Origin: Sipunculus nudus
Taxonomy: Eukaryota > Annelida > Sipuncula > Golfingiida > Sipunculidae
DNA: 64,000 bases
Assembly: GCA_026874595.1 (NCBI GenBank)
Contig: CM049306.1
Span: 40,302,019-40,366,018, forward strand
Direction of reading: 5' to 3'
In this document: positions 24,096-37,300 of the stretch, one piece after another
Layout of the letters: each line of letters starts with the position of its first letter
How positions within the stretch are numbered: position 1 is the stretch's first letter
Translations under genes and position numbers: made by a program
The notes under the pieces: generated by a model
The model's input: only the letters and a program-made list of their open reading frames with translations
Told to the model about the DNA's origin: nothing
The model's database searches: none

Positions 24096-27000
24096 ATGAA
24101 AATTAAAGATATATTTGAGTATCATATTGGAGATTTGGGTCGTTATCAGATATATGTTGTTATTATATCGACATTATCACGGTTTCCGGCTTTGTTTAAC
24201 ATTATCGGAATAGTATTCTTCGCTGCTACACCCGATCACTGGTGCACCTATCCCCGCCATCTTGGGATAAACCTTACAGACGAAGAATGGAAGAAGTACT
24301 CCATACCCACGACGCTGATCAACGGGAAACTGAAATATAGCAGGTGTGAGATCTACAAGTGGAATGACGCCGCAAATATAACCATCCGTGACGTCAGGGA
24401 TGTATTGGTTGACCTTGGTAACGGGACTTCAAATGGAAGCCACTTCGTGCGTAAATGTGACGTGTGGGAATACGACCGGGAAACAACTGTCAGGACCTCC
24501 TTGGTGACCGAGGTGTGTCAATTGACCATTTCTTACCAAATATGTAATGTTACTGATGTTCTAATACCTGCATTTCGCAGTCTTTTATCATAGTTTCCAG
24601 TATTTCATGAGAAAAAAAAATGTCATCTTTTATCTGAGTTTCCCTGATGAATTACCATACGGATCTTTTATTCTATAATCTAGGCTATTTTTGCCTTGCT
24701 TTCACTATATAATATATAATGCATTCGTATCACTTGAGATCAAAGTAACTTCAAGGGATGCTAACTCGCTGATGAATTATAAGAATAACAGGATAACTTG
24801 ATCTATTTCAGGGAGGTCCATATTCACGAAAATGGAAATCATGTAATTGATACATTAATCAAACACCAGTGAGAATTCAAAGGACTGACCACTTTTACAT
24901 TTTCGCCAATCGATTGCTCAGACGTTTACCTTATTTAAAGTGTTATTCTCATTTTTTCTAACTTTCCCCTAACTGGAAAAAGGGAAACTAATAATCCGGG
25001 TTTTCCCTGATTTCCAGAATAAAACTTTATTTATAAAAAAATTCCAGGAAAATTGTCATGATTGTCTGTTGCTGAGAGTTCCACTCTAAAATGCCCTTCT
25101 TCCAAAAAAATATATCGGACGTGAGTCAGCACTTGAGGGACTGACGTCTTTCAATTTCTCTGGTATTGCCCTGTTTGAAGTGTTATTATTAATTCCCTGG
25201 CTTTTCACTTTTTGGCTGGGGGGATTCTCTTGATTTCAAGGATAGTTATTCTTCTTTTCCATCCATTTAAATAAAAAAGAATAAACAAAAATCAATTATG
25301 TTACATATGTTTGTTTTATAGTGGGACATGGTATGTGACCGGACCTGGATGAAGTCGTTGTTGGTATCAGTATACATGGTGGGATGGTTGGTCTCGGGAC
25401 AAGTATTCGGTTATGCTTCGGACAGGTAACTTGATTTTTTTTACCTTAGCTAATAACAATCTGAATAACAATTAAACCTGTAAAGGAAGACCACCCATGG
25501 GACTGCCCGAAAATGTGGTCTTAACTCACAGGTTGTCTTTTTAAACAGCTCAATTATAACCAGTATTAATGCTTTCGTTTGACTCAATGGTAGTCTTAAT
25601 AGACAGGTGGTCTTTCAGAGAGGCTCCACTGCAATATACTACTTTGGTAAATACACATTTGATTGTATACAGAAATTTCAACTAAACATACGGACCTTTT
25701 AATTCTGGAAGCTACTTTTGCCCTGCTGTTGTTATTTGATATATTATATATTTGTATCTCACGCGATCAAGAAGACTTCAACTCCCACGTCATTTAAGGG
25801 CGGTATATGTCACAAGTTTTACAATATACAATATACAGTATATTATTCACGGTGAAATCCCATGAAGGTTGAAATAGCATGAATATGGACAGGTTTTCTG
25901 ACATTTTCTCAGCGTTGAATCTGAAACCAATAGTTACAATCAATATTTCTTTTTAACTTAGAAAGTTATGAAATCGGATTAAATCTATGACAAGAGAAAA
26001 AAAGTGATGAATTATATTTAAGTAGTTTCCATATCTTCAATGGAAGTCTAATGGTACATAAAAATGTATATTGGTAGCAACAACTATGTATGTAAGATCC
26101 CATGATGAGAAACGGTAGAAAAAATGTACCTCAATATATATATATATACTTTAAAAAGCAAATTTTCTGACTTTGGAACTAAGATAATGCTTAACTGTTT
26201 CAGGGGAGGTAAAGGAAACCCGTCAAAGTCCGGTTTAAAAGGGCGTTGTACTAACAAAAAGATGTCAGAGTTTCACAATTATAAATACAAAAATAATAAC
26301 TTATGCAACATGTTTCTGTTGACGTGATGCAAATTATTTTAAGGACATAAAATTAAATTTCATAGATTTCAATAACTGTAACTAAATATATTTATTACTT
26401 AATCGACCTTTTTCTTCTGTAGATTTGGCCGGCGTCCGCTGATGCGTCTATTATCCGTTGGTGTCGTCATTTTCGGAAATGTTCTTCCGTTCTGCTCCAA
26501 TTATTTCGCCTTCCTTCTCATGCGAGCAGCCTTGGCTATGTTTCTGGGAAATCTTAATATTATCACCTTTGCCATCGGTAAAATACATATTTGAAAGACA
26601 AAAAAATTATGAACGAGAGAAGTTTTTCTTTATTTTACAAACGATTAATAAAGTTGCGTTTTGAACACCGATGTATAAAAAATCCCATTTGGTGGGCGCT
26701 GATTGAATGTTTCCTTTATTAAGCAATCACAACTAAAATAAAAAAGAATACAACTTATCACGCTCTAGAGGCAGCGAAAATCTAACGCTTTAACACAAGC
26801 TTAAAATCGATAATTTATGCTCTGTGGAAAGAGCATAACACAATAATTTTCAATTATAAACCTACAGAAAGTGGAGATTGAAAGAGTGTTATAACATTTT
26901 CATTCTGAGATTCCAGAAATGACTTTAACAAGTATCAATAAGAACAATTGGATAAAAAAAAGACAGAATATGAACATGCCTTATTACTTTCGACTCGGTA

Positions 27001-30000
27001 CCACCAAACATATCCGGGCCCTTCTTATCCAAAACATATCCTGGCCCGTCAAAATATGTTCACAGTCATAGTGCTAATCCCGCACCACCTAATGAAAAAT
27101 TCTATATCACACCAAGTAAAGAATGAAACAAATGTGGCTATACATTGATGTCACCGCTATAACAGTGAACCGTAAGTATATTGTTTTGGCGATAAATAAA
27201 TTTGTTCATACAATGTTGAAATATTTTTAAATTACTTCCGTTTATTTTTCTTCCTCTTACAAAAGGCTTTTGTTTCTTTTTTTTAAAATGCAGTACTTGA
27301 ACTGATCGGTGAAAGTCGGCGAACTTCAGTGGTTAACGGAATGGAAGTGGCTGCCTCGTTTTTCTACGCTGCTTTGGCTCTCCAGGCCTACTTCTTGCGG
27401 GATCGACTAGTGTTTATGGTCTCTTTATCTGTGACCACCGCCCTACTGCTAATTCCGATATGGTGAGTTCCTTATTTTATACATGATTTAAAATAAAGAG
27501 AGTGCATAAGTGGCGCATTATTAGCGCCCGAAAGTTATTGATGTGGCAAGGATATCAATTATTACTTTAATACATTGGTAAATTAATGGTAATAGAAAAT
27601 GTCAGAAGCTAAATTAAACCGCTGTTTGGATAATATGAATATCTGTGGCAATCAATCTTTTCTAAAGGTATTGCAAATGACTGTGTGATCCACAAGAAGC
27701 AAAAAATAAAAAAGTCATCTGGGGAAGAAGTCTGTTTTTTATGAATGCTTCCCCGATTATGCTTGCATCAGTCTTGTCAACTTCGAATATAAACAAGTGC
27801 CAGATGTAATCATGACATAGTCGCCAGCGGTTGCCAAGAACCGTGACCTTGCCCTTGGACCGATCAAGGCCAAAAACAATAGGCACCGAGGGATACCCAT
27901 TTAACACTTCACCTATAAGTTTCAAAGCGATTGATGCAAAATTGCGACCTGTAGCGTGCGGACAAACAGACAAACAAACAAACAAACAGACACGACGATT
28001 AGCCTATAGTCGCCAGACCTAGGCTGGCGACTATAATAAATTCAAGTTAACCTCAACGCTGTAATATGAGACATTAAAATCAGTTATCATGATCGTATCA
28101 CCATTCTATTTGAAAAGTCGCTGTTTTCTGCAGGTTTATCCCCGAGTCGTTACATTGGCTCACTGCTAAAGGCCATCAGGAGAGGGCTCAGCGAAGCATA
28201 CAGAAAATAGGCAAGATAAATGGGAAACAAATCCCACCGGGTCTTTACGTCACAGTAGAGGAGGTATATAATTTGGGGGAAAATATATATAAATAGCAAT
28301 ACAATAATATTTAATGAATAAATAAGAAATCTAAAAAAATCAAATACCGTGTAGCATTATGCACATCCGATATGATGGTGATGATGTTGATGATGATGAT
28401 CACTTTTTATTATATGGGGGGGGGCGGAATACATAAGATTGCATGTAATTTTTTTAAACTACTAAATAAGAAGGCCTACATTAAACCTTATTTAATCAAT
28501 TTTCCTCCCATGGTAAATGGATTTACAGGATCAAGAGAAAAGATCGTCAAATCTGAAGGATTTATTCCGCGCACCTGGACTTAGAAGAGTAACTGTAATT
28601 TTAGGAATAAACGGGTAAGTATATTAGCCGTCTGTTATAACCCTGCGAGCTTTAGACTAAGGTATCCTAAAAAACAGACGGTTTAATAGACTGAAAGTTG
28701 CTTTGTAATTTCAAAATATATTGCAGACATATTGACAAAGCGTTCATTAAGAACAGTAACAACAACCATAACACACAGTAACACACAATTCTTTTTACGT
28801 CACCACTTCCCGTGTTCATATAAGAGACACAACAGATGTGGTGGCATGGCGCATTGACAAATATGCCACAAAAGTGTCATCCGTTTTAAAGTTTCAAATA
28901 AAAGATATGTCTATGATTTCTATTGAGTTTTAATTCAAAACCTCTTCTCCGTTAGGTGCTTCATTACACCAAGGTGATATAATTAATAATAGCTTCAATC
29001 GAATTCTTATTGAATCTCCTTGATTATACTTAAGTTGTAATTAACCCTAATAACCATTTACTCTTCAGATTTGTAAACGGAATCACCTACTATGCGATCG
29101 CTTGGAACATGGCAGATTACCATGGTAACCCGTATCTGAACGTGTTCTTTGCGGGTCTGGTTGAGATACCCGCCTACCTACTCAATATCCCCGTACTATC
29201 TAAGGTAGGAAGACAGCGGGGCCTGATAATCTGTACCTTTGTCGCCGGCGTTGCCGTTCTTCTGACCCTTGCTGTCCCTGACAGTAAGTATACCCTGTTA
29301 GCCCTACGGTTCCCTATTTGATTATACCATAACGACAGACCCTGTGTTCTGAATTATTCCTTTCGACTGTATGTATTGCTTCACGGTTGTTTCGTTTTTG
29401 TGTGAGTTTAACCTACGGATCGTATGACAGATACGTTTAGGCATTTATTACTTATGTAGCGTGAAGACACTGAATAATCCCTACATCTTAACATATATTT
29501 AATATATTTTTGTTTCCATTGGGATCAAAATAATTGATGAATAAACAGTATGGTAACTAGAAAATGAGAATCCTTAGAAGTCCACCCCTATCTAAGCTGA
29601 ATGCGATATCTCTCTAATAGCTTTATAAAAATTAATGAGAAAAAGGTGTAATTAAAACTTTATTATATATTATGACGTATATTAATGTGTATAAAGTATT
29701 TTATTAAGCATATATATTTATTTATGGAGCAGAAAAGTCGACTACTATATTCAAATCATCAGTTTTTTTTATTTTTTTCTAGCAACTGTAAATGAAGCAT
29801 TTTAAATGCATATTATGAAATGGAAACGAATGACATCACCTGTAAACAACGCTTTAGTATAGTTTCTTTCTTTTGCTCATTATTCTTATTCTGGGGAAAA
29901 TTTCATGGAAATTCGTATAAGGGTGGGAGAAAGGACATCGAATTAAAAAAAGTTCACATATCTTTTCTGTCACTGAAATTCAGATGAGGTTATTGGAAAA

Positions 30001-31826
30001 ACCATTTTGGTGATGATTGGAAAATTTGCAATTTCGATGTCCTTTAATGCCGCCTACCAGTTTGACGTAGAGCTCTACCCGACGGTCATTCGCTCTAGTG
30101 GTCTACATTGGTTTGTTAACGCCTGCCGGCTTGGAAGCTTAACAGCACCATTCCTACCGCTTACCGTAAGTATAAGCTAGACTAGAGAGTGCGTACCTCC
30201 TCCTCCAAACTCTTGTTCTACCAAATACCTCCACCAGGTCCAGGTGTCACTCAGTTTCGTCGTAGTAGTTGAATATAGAATCACGTTTGCCCCTCTCACG
30301 ATATAGATTATACGTAATAGGTTTGGAGAGGGGTATACATTGGTCGGGGATACTATGGTTTTAGCCACTACCGCCACCGACGAAGCAGCAAAAAATCATG
30401 TTAGCGAGATAACTTTAAAAAAATTCACGGATATTTATCAAACTTGACATGTAGACAGATATGGGTTAGATGACGAAACCTATATAAAATGGGACCATGA
30501 CCTTCACTAGAAGAGAGACCTTGTTTAGGTCAATGTAAAAATCACATAGAATCATAAATATTTCATGAAAGCTGGCATGGATATAGATCCAAAAATCAAT
30601 TCGACGGAAGACTTTGGACAGCTTCGTCATATACAGGAGACTAGTGGCTCGATCTATTATCCTTTTTTTGTTTTTGCGCCTCTTAATGCCCCATCATTGC
30701 TACTTGACAATACTGCGAGCCTTTTAAGTCCCAAACTTATGGACAGCTTTCTTTCATATTATGCAGATGCATAGATATGGTATATAGGATGAAGTAAATT
30801 GGGGTCATGACCTTTACTATGTGAGTGGCCTTGACCTTGAATATTTCCATATTTGGTGAAAAACAAACAAAAACTTTGCTTCTCATATGGATAGATGTAT
30901 TTTTCTCTGAAAATCAAAATGAAAGATGTTAGATGATAAGTTTTCAAAAAGGTTTAAAACCTTCAAGGTCATATCTGCCGATATATTGGATTTTTGTGAA
31001 CCCCATAATTTTTCAAGTGCTTTATCTTTTTTTCAAATGTGACAACGATTATATCTACCAATATTGCGGATATTATTTCAAGACTAATGACCTCGACAAA
31101 AACAAGATCATACCTGGAGAAACGATTTTTGGGAACGAAATTAATTTTGAATAATTCCATATTATTTTAGAAGTGGATATGCATTAATTTTCTAGCGATA
31201 CTACAGCATCTCCGATTTAAGAAATTTCTTTTCAAATATGTCATCATATTATACGAAACATTTTTTTTCCAGGGAGGAATTTGGCCAGAATTAATTTGTG
31301 GTTCCATTGCCTTGTTTGGGGCATTTTGTACGTTATTCCTTCCCGAAACTCGAGACTTTCCACTACCATCGAGTGTGGAAGAGGCGAACAGAAGAGTTCT
31401 CAATCACAAAATAAGGTTTTTTAGCATTAACTTGAAGCTACAAATTAGGACTTTCAGGTGTTATTTTATTATTTAAATGGGATATCACAAACGCCATGAA
31501 TGCACCGAAGTTTCCCTTTATTGATACGGAATCCAAATTCTTAAAACTAAACTGATTGAACCCATGTTTCTGCAATAGTTGCAAAATTTTCTCAAATAAA
31601 ACGACCGTTGTTTACTTTAAATTTTTGCCTGTGACAATATCACTGTATGATTCCTTGATTCATTGTTTAGGTCTAAATAATCATCTGATATTAATCACTG
31701 TCCTTTTCATAAGAAATCTGAAGATGTATTTCTTGGTATTTCAGAAACTTCTTCAAGAACATAAAACAACCATCAACCAAGATTCCTGAAGAAGTGGTGC
31801 TAAATGATATCAATAATATTAACTGA
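24096..31826 (+). CDS. SLC22 family organic cation/carnitine-type transporter, copy B
   Basis: Ten exons, all open and with matching phases: 24096-24512, 25322-25425, 26423-26577, 27294-27462, 28134-28263, 28529-28614, 29069-29283, 29984-30165, 31273-31415, 31745-31826; 1683 bp, 560 residues, the usual SLC22 length. Features in order: helix 1 and the large outer loop with cysteines and three NxT sequons (residues 1-135), WDMVCDR (140-146), FGRRPLMR after helix 2 (about 175), helices 3-6, PESLHWL (about 284) opening the cytoplasmic loop, helices 7-12 in exons 6-9, ELYPTVIRSSG (about 455), and a hydrophilic tail. Residue 474 is Arg in an RLGS context, as I recall for OCTN carnitine transporters, where OCT cation transporters have Asp. 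The family moves organic ions across the plasma membrane; substrate here is unknown. Exon sizes 104, 155 and 215 bp match those I remember for vertebrate OCT/OCTN genes. Every intron checked is GT-AG. Confidence 0.92.
27817..28034. mobile_element. Inverted-repeat insertion in copy B intron 4
   Basis: Ends are ATAGTCGCCAGC and its inverse GCTGGCGACTAT (12-bp perfect). Copies A and C lack it at the same place, and 26 further unmatched bases (27791-27816) sit on its left. The inside, read on the - strand, is a TTTGTTTGTC run followed by ACAGGTCGCAATTTTGCATC, the same module as in the TG-rich arrays. So the TG family can move as discrete inverted-repeat units. Confidence 0.7.
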
Positions 31827-32155
31827 GTCAAGTTTTGCTAATAACGAAAAGTGAACAAAATGGCTATCGACGAATTGATACATTGTAGTATTTGTGATTA
31901 TGACAGACCAGGAGTATATTTTACATAAGCATTAATTAAAAATGATTTATCTCAGATATAGTCAGTTCCGAAATATGCATGCTATTTGGCTATAGCCAAT
32001 CAGGGTTTTAAGTAATATTACATGAACCGTGGGATATTACTTATTCCTTCAGCCTAGCCATGGATTTTACACATTCCATGATTTGAACCACTGAATGTTG
32101 TGGGCCAAAAAATGTTTATATGTTATGGTTTGAGTTATAGAAGAACACATCATAA

Positions 32156-32202
<47 letters not shown>

Positions 32203-32430
32203 TAATTCTATATGACATTTATATTGCAAGTGCTACAGTGTTTCCCGGTGTATTTTACTTGTATTTCTTATATTAACAATAATTACAAGAGAACATTAAT
32301 CAATGGTTTCGAACTGAACTGTCAGGTACAGTTTTCGTGATTTGTGCCATTTAATTTAATTTTATGTGTACATTCCTGGCATAATTAGAATTCTAGATAA
32401 TCTGTAGGTATTACACAACTCCATAAATTT
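31827..32430 (+). other. 3' flank of copy B with TA microsatellite
   Basis: Non-coding, collinear with the copy A 3' flank. A TA run occupies about 32157-32200. Confidence 0.6.
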
Positions 32431-32479
32431 TTGAGATGAAGAACGTTTCTTTCATATTGAATGATGTTGGGTGGGGAAA

Positions 32480-33390
32480 TGGTGTCCTTGACATGGGGAG
32501 AGATATTAACCTTCGCCAATCGGAGCAAATGAATTTTTGGTGGCGTTGGTTTGTTGCTTGCAAGAATCAAAGATTTCAGCAAGCATGTTGTTCAGTTCTG
32601 TATGTTTGTGTGTTTGTGTTTGTGTGCTCTACAGGTCGCAATTTTGCACAATCGCTTTCAAACTAACACAGGTTGACTTTTGTCCCCAAATTATCTTGCT
32701 TGCTGTTTCTTGCTTCTTACAATTAGCATTCTACAGGCAACAGTTTTGTAGGAACCCTTTTGAAACTTGTACATCTTATGTCTTACACTAATATCTCAAT
32801 ACGGGTCTTTCATGGTCAGGATATGGCCGCTGGGGGAGGGGGGGGCGGCTGCACACGAACCTCAACAACATATCATATATTAGAGCTATATCTCCAAAAC
32901 AATAAACCTTTCTACAAAAACTACGGCTCATGTTGCTCCTCTTCATCTTTAAACTATTATCTAGTAATCAGTTATCTCAGTTGTGTCAGTATGTTTGTCT
33001 GTTCGTCTTTTGTTGTCATTTTTCTCTGCTTCCTTGTTCTTTTGTCTGATATGTTTTTCTTCAAGCTACAGCTTCTCAACAATCGCTCTCGGGGACATTC
33101 ATTTGGTAGAATACCGACAGTCCGTCTCTCGGCAAGCACTCGACCTTTGGTTGCCTAGTCTGTCTGTAAACAACATTCCTCAAAAGTTTTTAACGGATTT
33201 TCCTGATATTTTCAGAATAGCACGGCAATGATACAAGGAACAGCTAATTAAATGTTGGGCATCACCTAGATTACCTTTTGGATCCAGTAATTTTTCTAAG
33301 AAAATATTGCATTCCTGACAATTCTATATTTGGGCGAAGAGCTGCCTTGTTAACTTTAAAGTCACTACACGGCGTTCAGTGTCAGTAATG
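32480..33390 (+). repeat. TG-rich array downstream of copy B (short version)
   Basis: Equivalent of the array at 18590-20900 but with fewer units. It carries TATGTTTGTGTGTTTGTG, ACAGGTCGCAATTTTGCACA, GATATGGCCGCTG and the TCTGTAAACAACATTCCTCA module at about 33160. The two flanks therefore differ in unit number, as expected for an unstable tandem array. Confidence 0.75.
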
Positions 33391-34358
33391 CATTACGGTT
33401 AGTGATTGTCCTGCTCCCTAAACCATGTTTGCATATACTTATTCGGCCTCTACTCCAAGTTTTATTCGTGCATAACTGACTATACACTTGTGAATATTTC
33501 TTGAAAACGTTCCGGAATCCGGACCTTGTGCGGGATCAACATCAAAATTTAATTAATTGTTCGTTGGCCACTATCCAAAATGCCCAAACAATTGCATGAG
33601 ATTCCTTTCAGATTACGTGAATTATGTGGTGAACAAACACACAAGAACGGGGATGAACGCATACCCTGCTAACAGAGGGAAAGTAAAGCAATTATGTAAT
33701 TGTTATTCAACAACGAATAACCTCTGTTTAGCTCACCAAAGGAAAATAATTTTAGATCATTTTCCTTATAATAACGTAAACCACTGGCGATTGAGATAAT
33801 TTACATTTGCATACAGTATTTCCTGACATCGGGGTTAATGAAGATGTTTGTATTCCGGTGAGGAGAGTAAAATACAGAGAGTAAAGTCCGCTTATACTCC
33901 CATAAATTTGTTACTAACTACTCGCTAATCACGTAACAAAGTAACAAATAAATTGAAAACTTCACGATCCTAGGTACAATGTCGCTTTAATTTTCGTTTA
34001 AAAATATGTACAAGTGATCAAGCTTATCAAGTTAAAATATTTTAATTCTGTTTCTAACCACGCATTATTCACGCACTAAAAGGAGAGTAAGTTGAAAACT
34101 TTTTTTATGACATGGGCCTGATATATGATCGGTTATCTTTGCTATTTAAGAATGTGTATAAATTATCAAACTCATCAATCTGTACATGGTTTACTTGTAT
34201 GCGTGAAATGCTTTAAGTTCGACTTGACGCACAAAGTCTGCGCCATTGTTACAAATATACTATGAACCCAACATCCATAATTCCACCGATCCTTCTGGGT
34301 AATATAACCGAAACCATCAAACTGAGGCCACCTGAGCTACACAAAGGTAAACAATATA

Positions 34359-37300
34359 ATGGATATTAAAGATATATTTAAGTATCATATTGGAGATTTG
34401 GGTCGTTATCAGATATTTATTGTTACTATATGGACGTTATCGCGGATCCCGGCATTGTTTCATATTATCGGAATAGTATTCTTCGCTGCTACACCTGATC
34501 ACTGGTGCACCTATCCCCGCCATCTTGGGATAAACCTTACAGACAAGGAATGGAAGAAGTTCTCCATACCCTCGACGCTGATCAACGGGAAACTGAAATA
34601 CAGCAGGTGTCAGATCTACACGTGGACGGACGCCGCAAATATTACCATCCGTGAAGTCAGAGATGTATTGGTTGCCCTTGGTAACGGGACTTCAAATGGA
34701 AGCCACTTCGTGCGTAATTGTGATATGTGGGAATACGACCGGGAAACAACTGTCAGGACCTCCTTGGTGACCGAGGTGTGTCAATTAACCATTTCTTACC
34801 AAATATGTAATGTAACTGATGTTTTTACACCTGCATTTAACGATCTATTATCATAGTTTCCAGTATTTCATGAAAAAAAGTCAGAATTCAAAGGACCGAC
34901 CATGTGTACTTTCAAATTTTCGCCAATCAATTACCCAGAAATTTCCCTTATTTGAAATGTTATTCTTTATTTTTCTTACCTTCTCCGATTGGAGAAAAAG
35001 AAACTTTTAATCCCGTTTTCCTTTAATTTCCATGATAATATACTTGAATCTTTAAAAAAATCCAGGAAAATTGTCTTGATTGTCTGTTTCTGAGAGATCC
35101 ACTCTAAAATGCCCATCATCGAAATGATGTATCGGACGTGAGACAAAACTTCAGGGACTGACTTCTCCGATTTGAAATGCATTTTTAATGATTAATAATA
35201 ATAATACAATAATATTTTATTTGTAAACCGTAAATTCCACGGTGAGCTGCTCTAGAACTATATTAAAAGCAACCAATTGTATACAAGATGACTGACTATG
35301 AAAAAAAATTCATTAAAATAAAGATGCAGACTATAATTTAGATATAACTTAGGCTAGATAAGAAATGCACTAATACGTAATGTATTATGATGTGACATTT
35401 AACCCATAAAAGGCATTAAACCTATAAAAGTAGTTAAAGTCACGATATAAAAATAAAAATCTGCACAATCTGCAAAATTACAGGCTATTAAAATATTGCA
35501 TAAATAAGCATGTCTTGAGCATTTTTTAAAAAGTGGCTAGGTTCTCAGCATGTCTTAATTCCAAAGGTATTGAATTAATGAAGTGGGACCTGCCACACAA
35601 AATACTCTTCAAGCAACCATGGAAGACTTTGCACGTAGACAATAAGAAAGTTAAAAGTGGAACAAAAAGTAATTCCCTGGCTTTTCGGGGGGTTCTCCTG
35701 ATTTCAAGGATAATTCTTCTTTTTCATCCATTTAAATAAAAAAAGAATAAAAAATCATGTTATTTATGTTTGTTTTATAGTGGGATATGGTATGTGACCG
35801 GACCTGGATGAAGTCTTTGCTGGTATCGGTATACATGCTGGGATGGTTGGTCTCGGGACAAGTATTCGGTTACGCCTCAGACAGGTTACTTGACTTTTTT
35901 ACCTTAGCTAATCTCCGAATAACAATTCAAGTGACCTGAAACCTGTAAAGGAAGATCACCCGTGAGACTGGCCAAAAATGTGGTCTTAAATCTTTGCATA
36001 CAAAAGATGGGTTACATTACACATACCTTCGACATTAATACAGTAAAAATTAATGAAAAAGCCTTCCTTGAGTAAAATCTCTAAAACCTTGTTTGATTGA
36101 CAATGAAACACTAGAAATTATGAGGCAATGTGACTTCATGTATAGAAAATGGCTCAAAAACAACATTGAGAACGACTAAGTTATTTATAAACAACTTCGA
36201 AATTTAGTTAATATTAAAATCAAACAACATAAACGTAGATTTTATATGACACAGAAAGCTCAGAATGGCAATGATCTCCGGCAAAATAATACTGAAGAAG
36301 CGGCCAAACACTTTGCTGATGTTGTCTGACAAATTTCCTTCGCCCACGCAAAGTTTTCACATTCGAACATCGTGCAGTAATTTTGAATTAAATCTCATAA
36401 GTTCCTCTCTGGTACAGCAGTTTCTAAAAAGCCTATATCTCGAAAGTAAAATTCAATACCAACGGCATGGATTCCAATCTGGTGAGAATAGACTCACATA
36501 TATTATGCGTCAGTGTCAAAGGATCCAAAGAAGATATTAATAATTATCGGCCTATTTCTGTTCTTCCTCATTTAGCATGCATATTTGAAAAGGTTCTACA
36601 TGCTCAATTTTATACCACTTAAATCAACCTGACATAATAACCCATGATCAATCTGTGAGGCGCCTTCTCCATGTCGTACTTGCATTCAAAGTCTTCAAAA
36701 TCGAGCCGCACGTATTATAAGTCGCAATTTTAATCATGAATGTAGCATTACAGCTATCCTTCAGTCCCATGGCATTAAATCAGTTGACCAAAGACATGAA
36801 TATCTGACTCGCATCCTCATGTTAAAATGTCTGAATAACTTAAGTCCATCCTATATGACCGGACGTTACGTACCCTTCTGTTCACCAAGTCCATCAACAT
36901 GATACACGCAATGGCTATTCCAATAAATTATATGTACATAAACCTCGGACAGACTACTGAAAGATATCATTTTTATACCGAGGTCCTATTTTGTGGAACA
37001 CATTATATGAATCCCAAAGAAACTTCTCCTCCTTACAGGTCTTTAAAGATAGTATCATGTAATAAACCTCTGTGCTTTATATGTCATATAATGCATGCTA
37101 TTTCATACCCTGTTATATTTCATATTAATGTCATGATTGCCTTGCATATCACGTTTCATGTATTAGTTTTATATTCATTTTTAATATCACATCTTGTTGT
37201 ATATTACGTTGCATGTCATAGTTATATATTTTCATGATTTATATCACATCTTGCTGCATAATTGTATCTTTAGTCACTTTTATTAATTCTGATTGCATTT

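Larger units (their letters stand above)
23308..33412 (+). repeat. SLC22 tandem duplication unit B
   Basis: Collinear with units A and C, but its left boundary is about 430 bases further in than theirs, because the relic segment replaces the outer flank. The right end runs straight into unit C at about 33412-33415. Confidence 0.75.
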
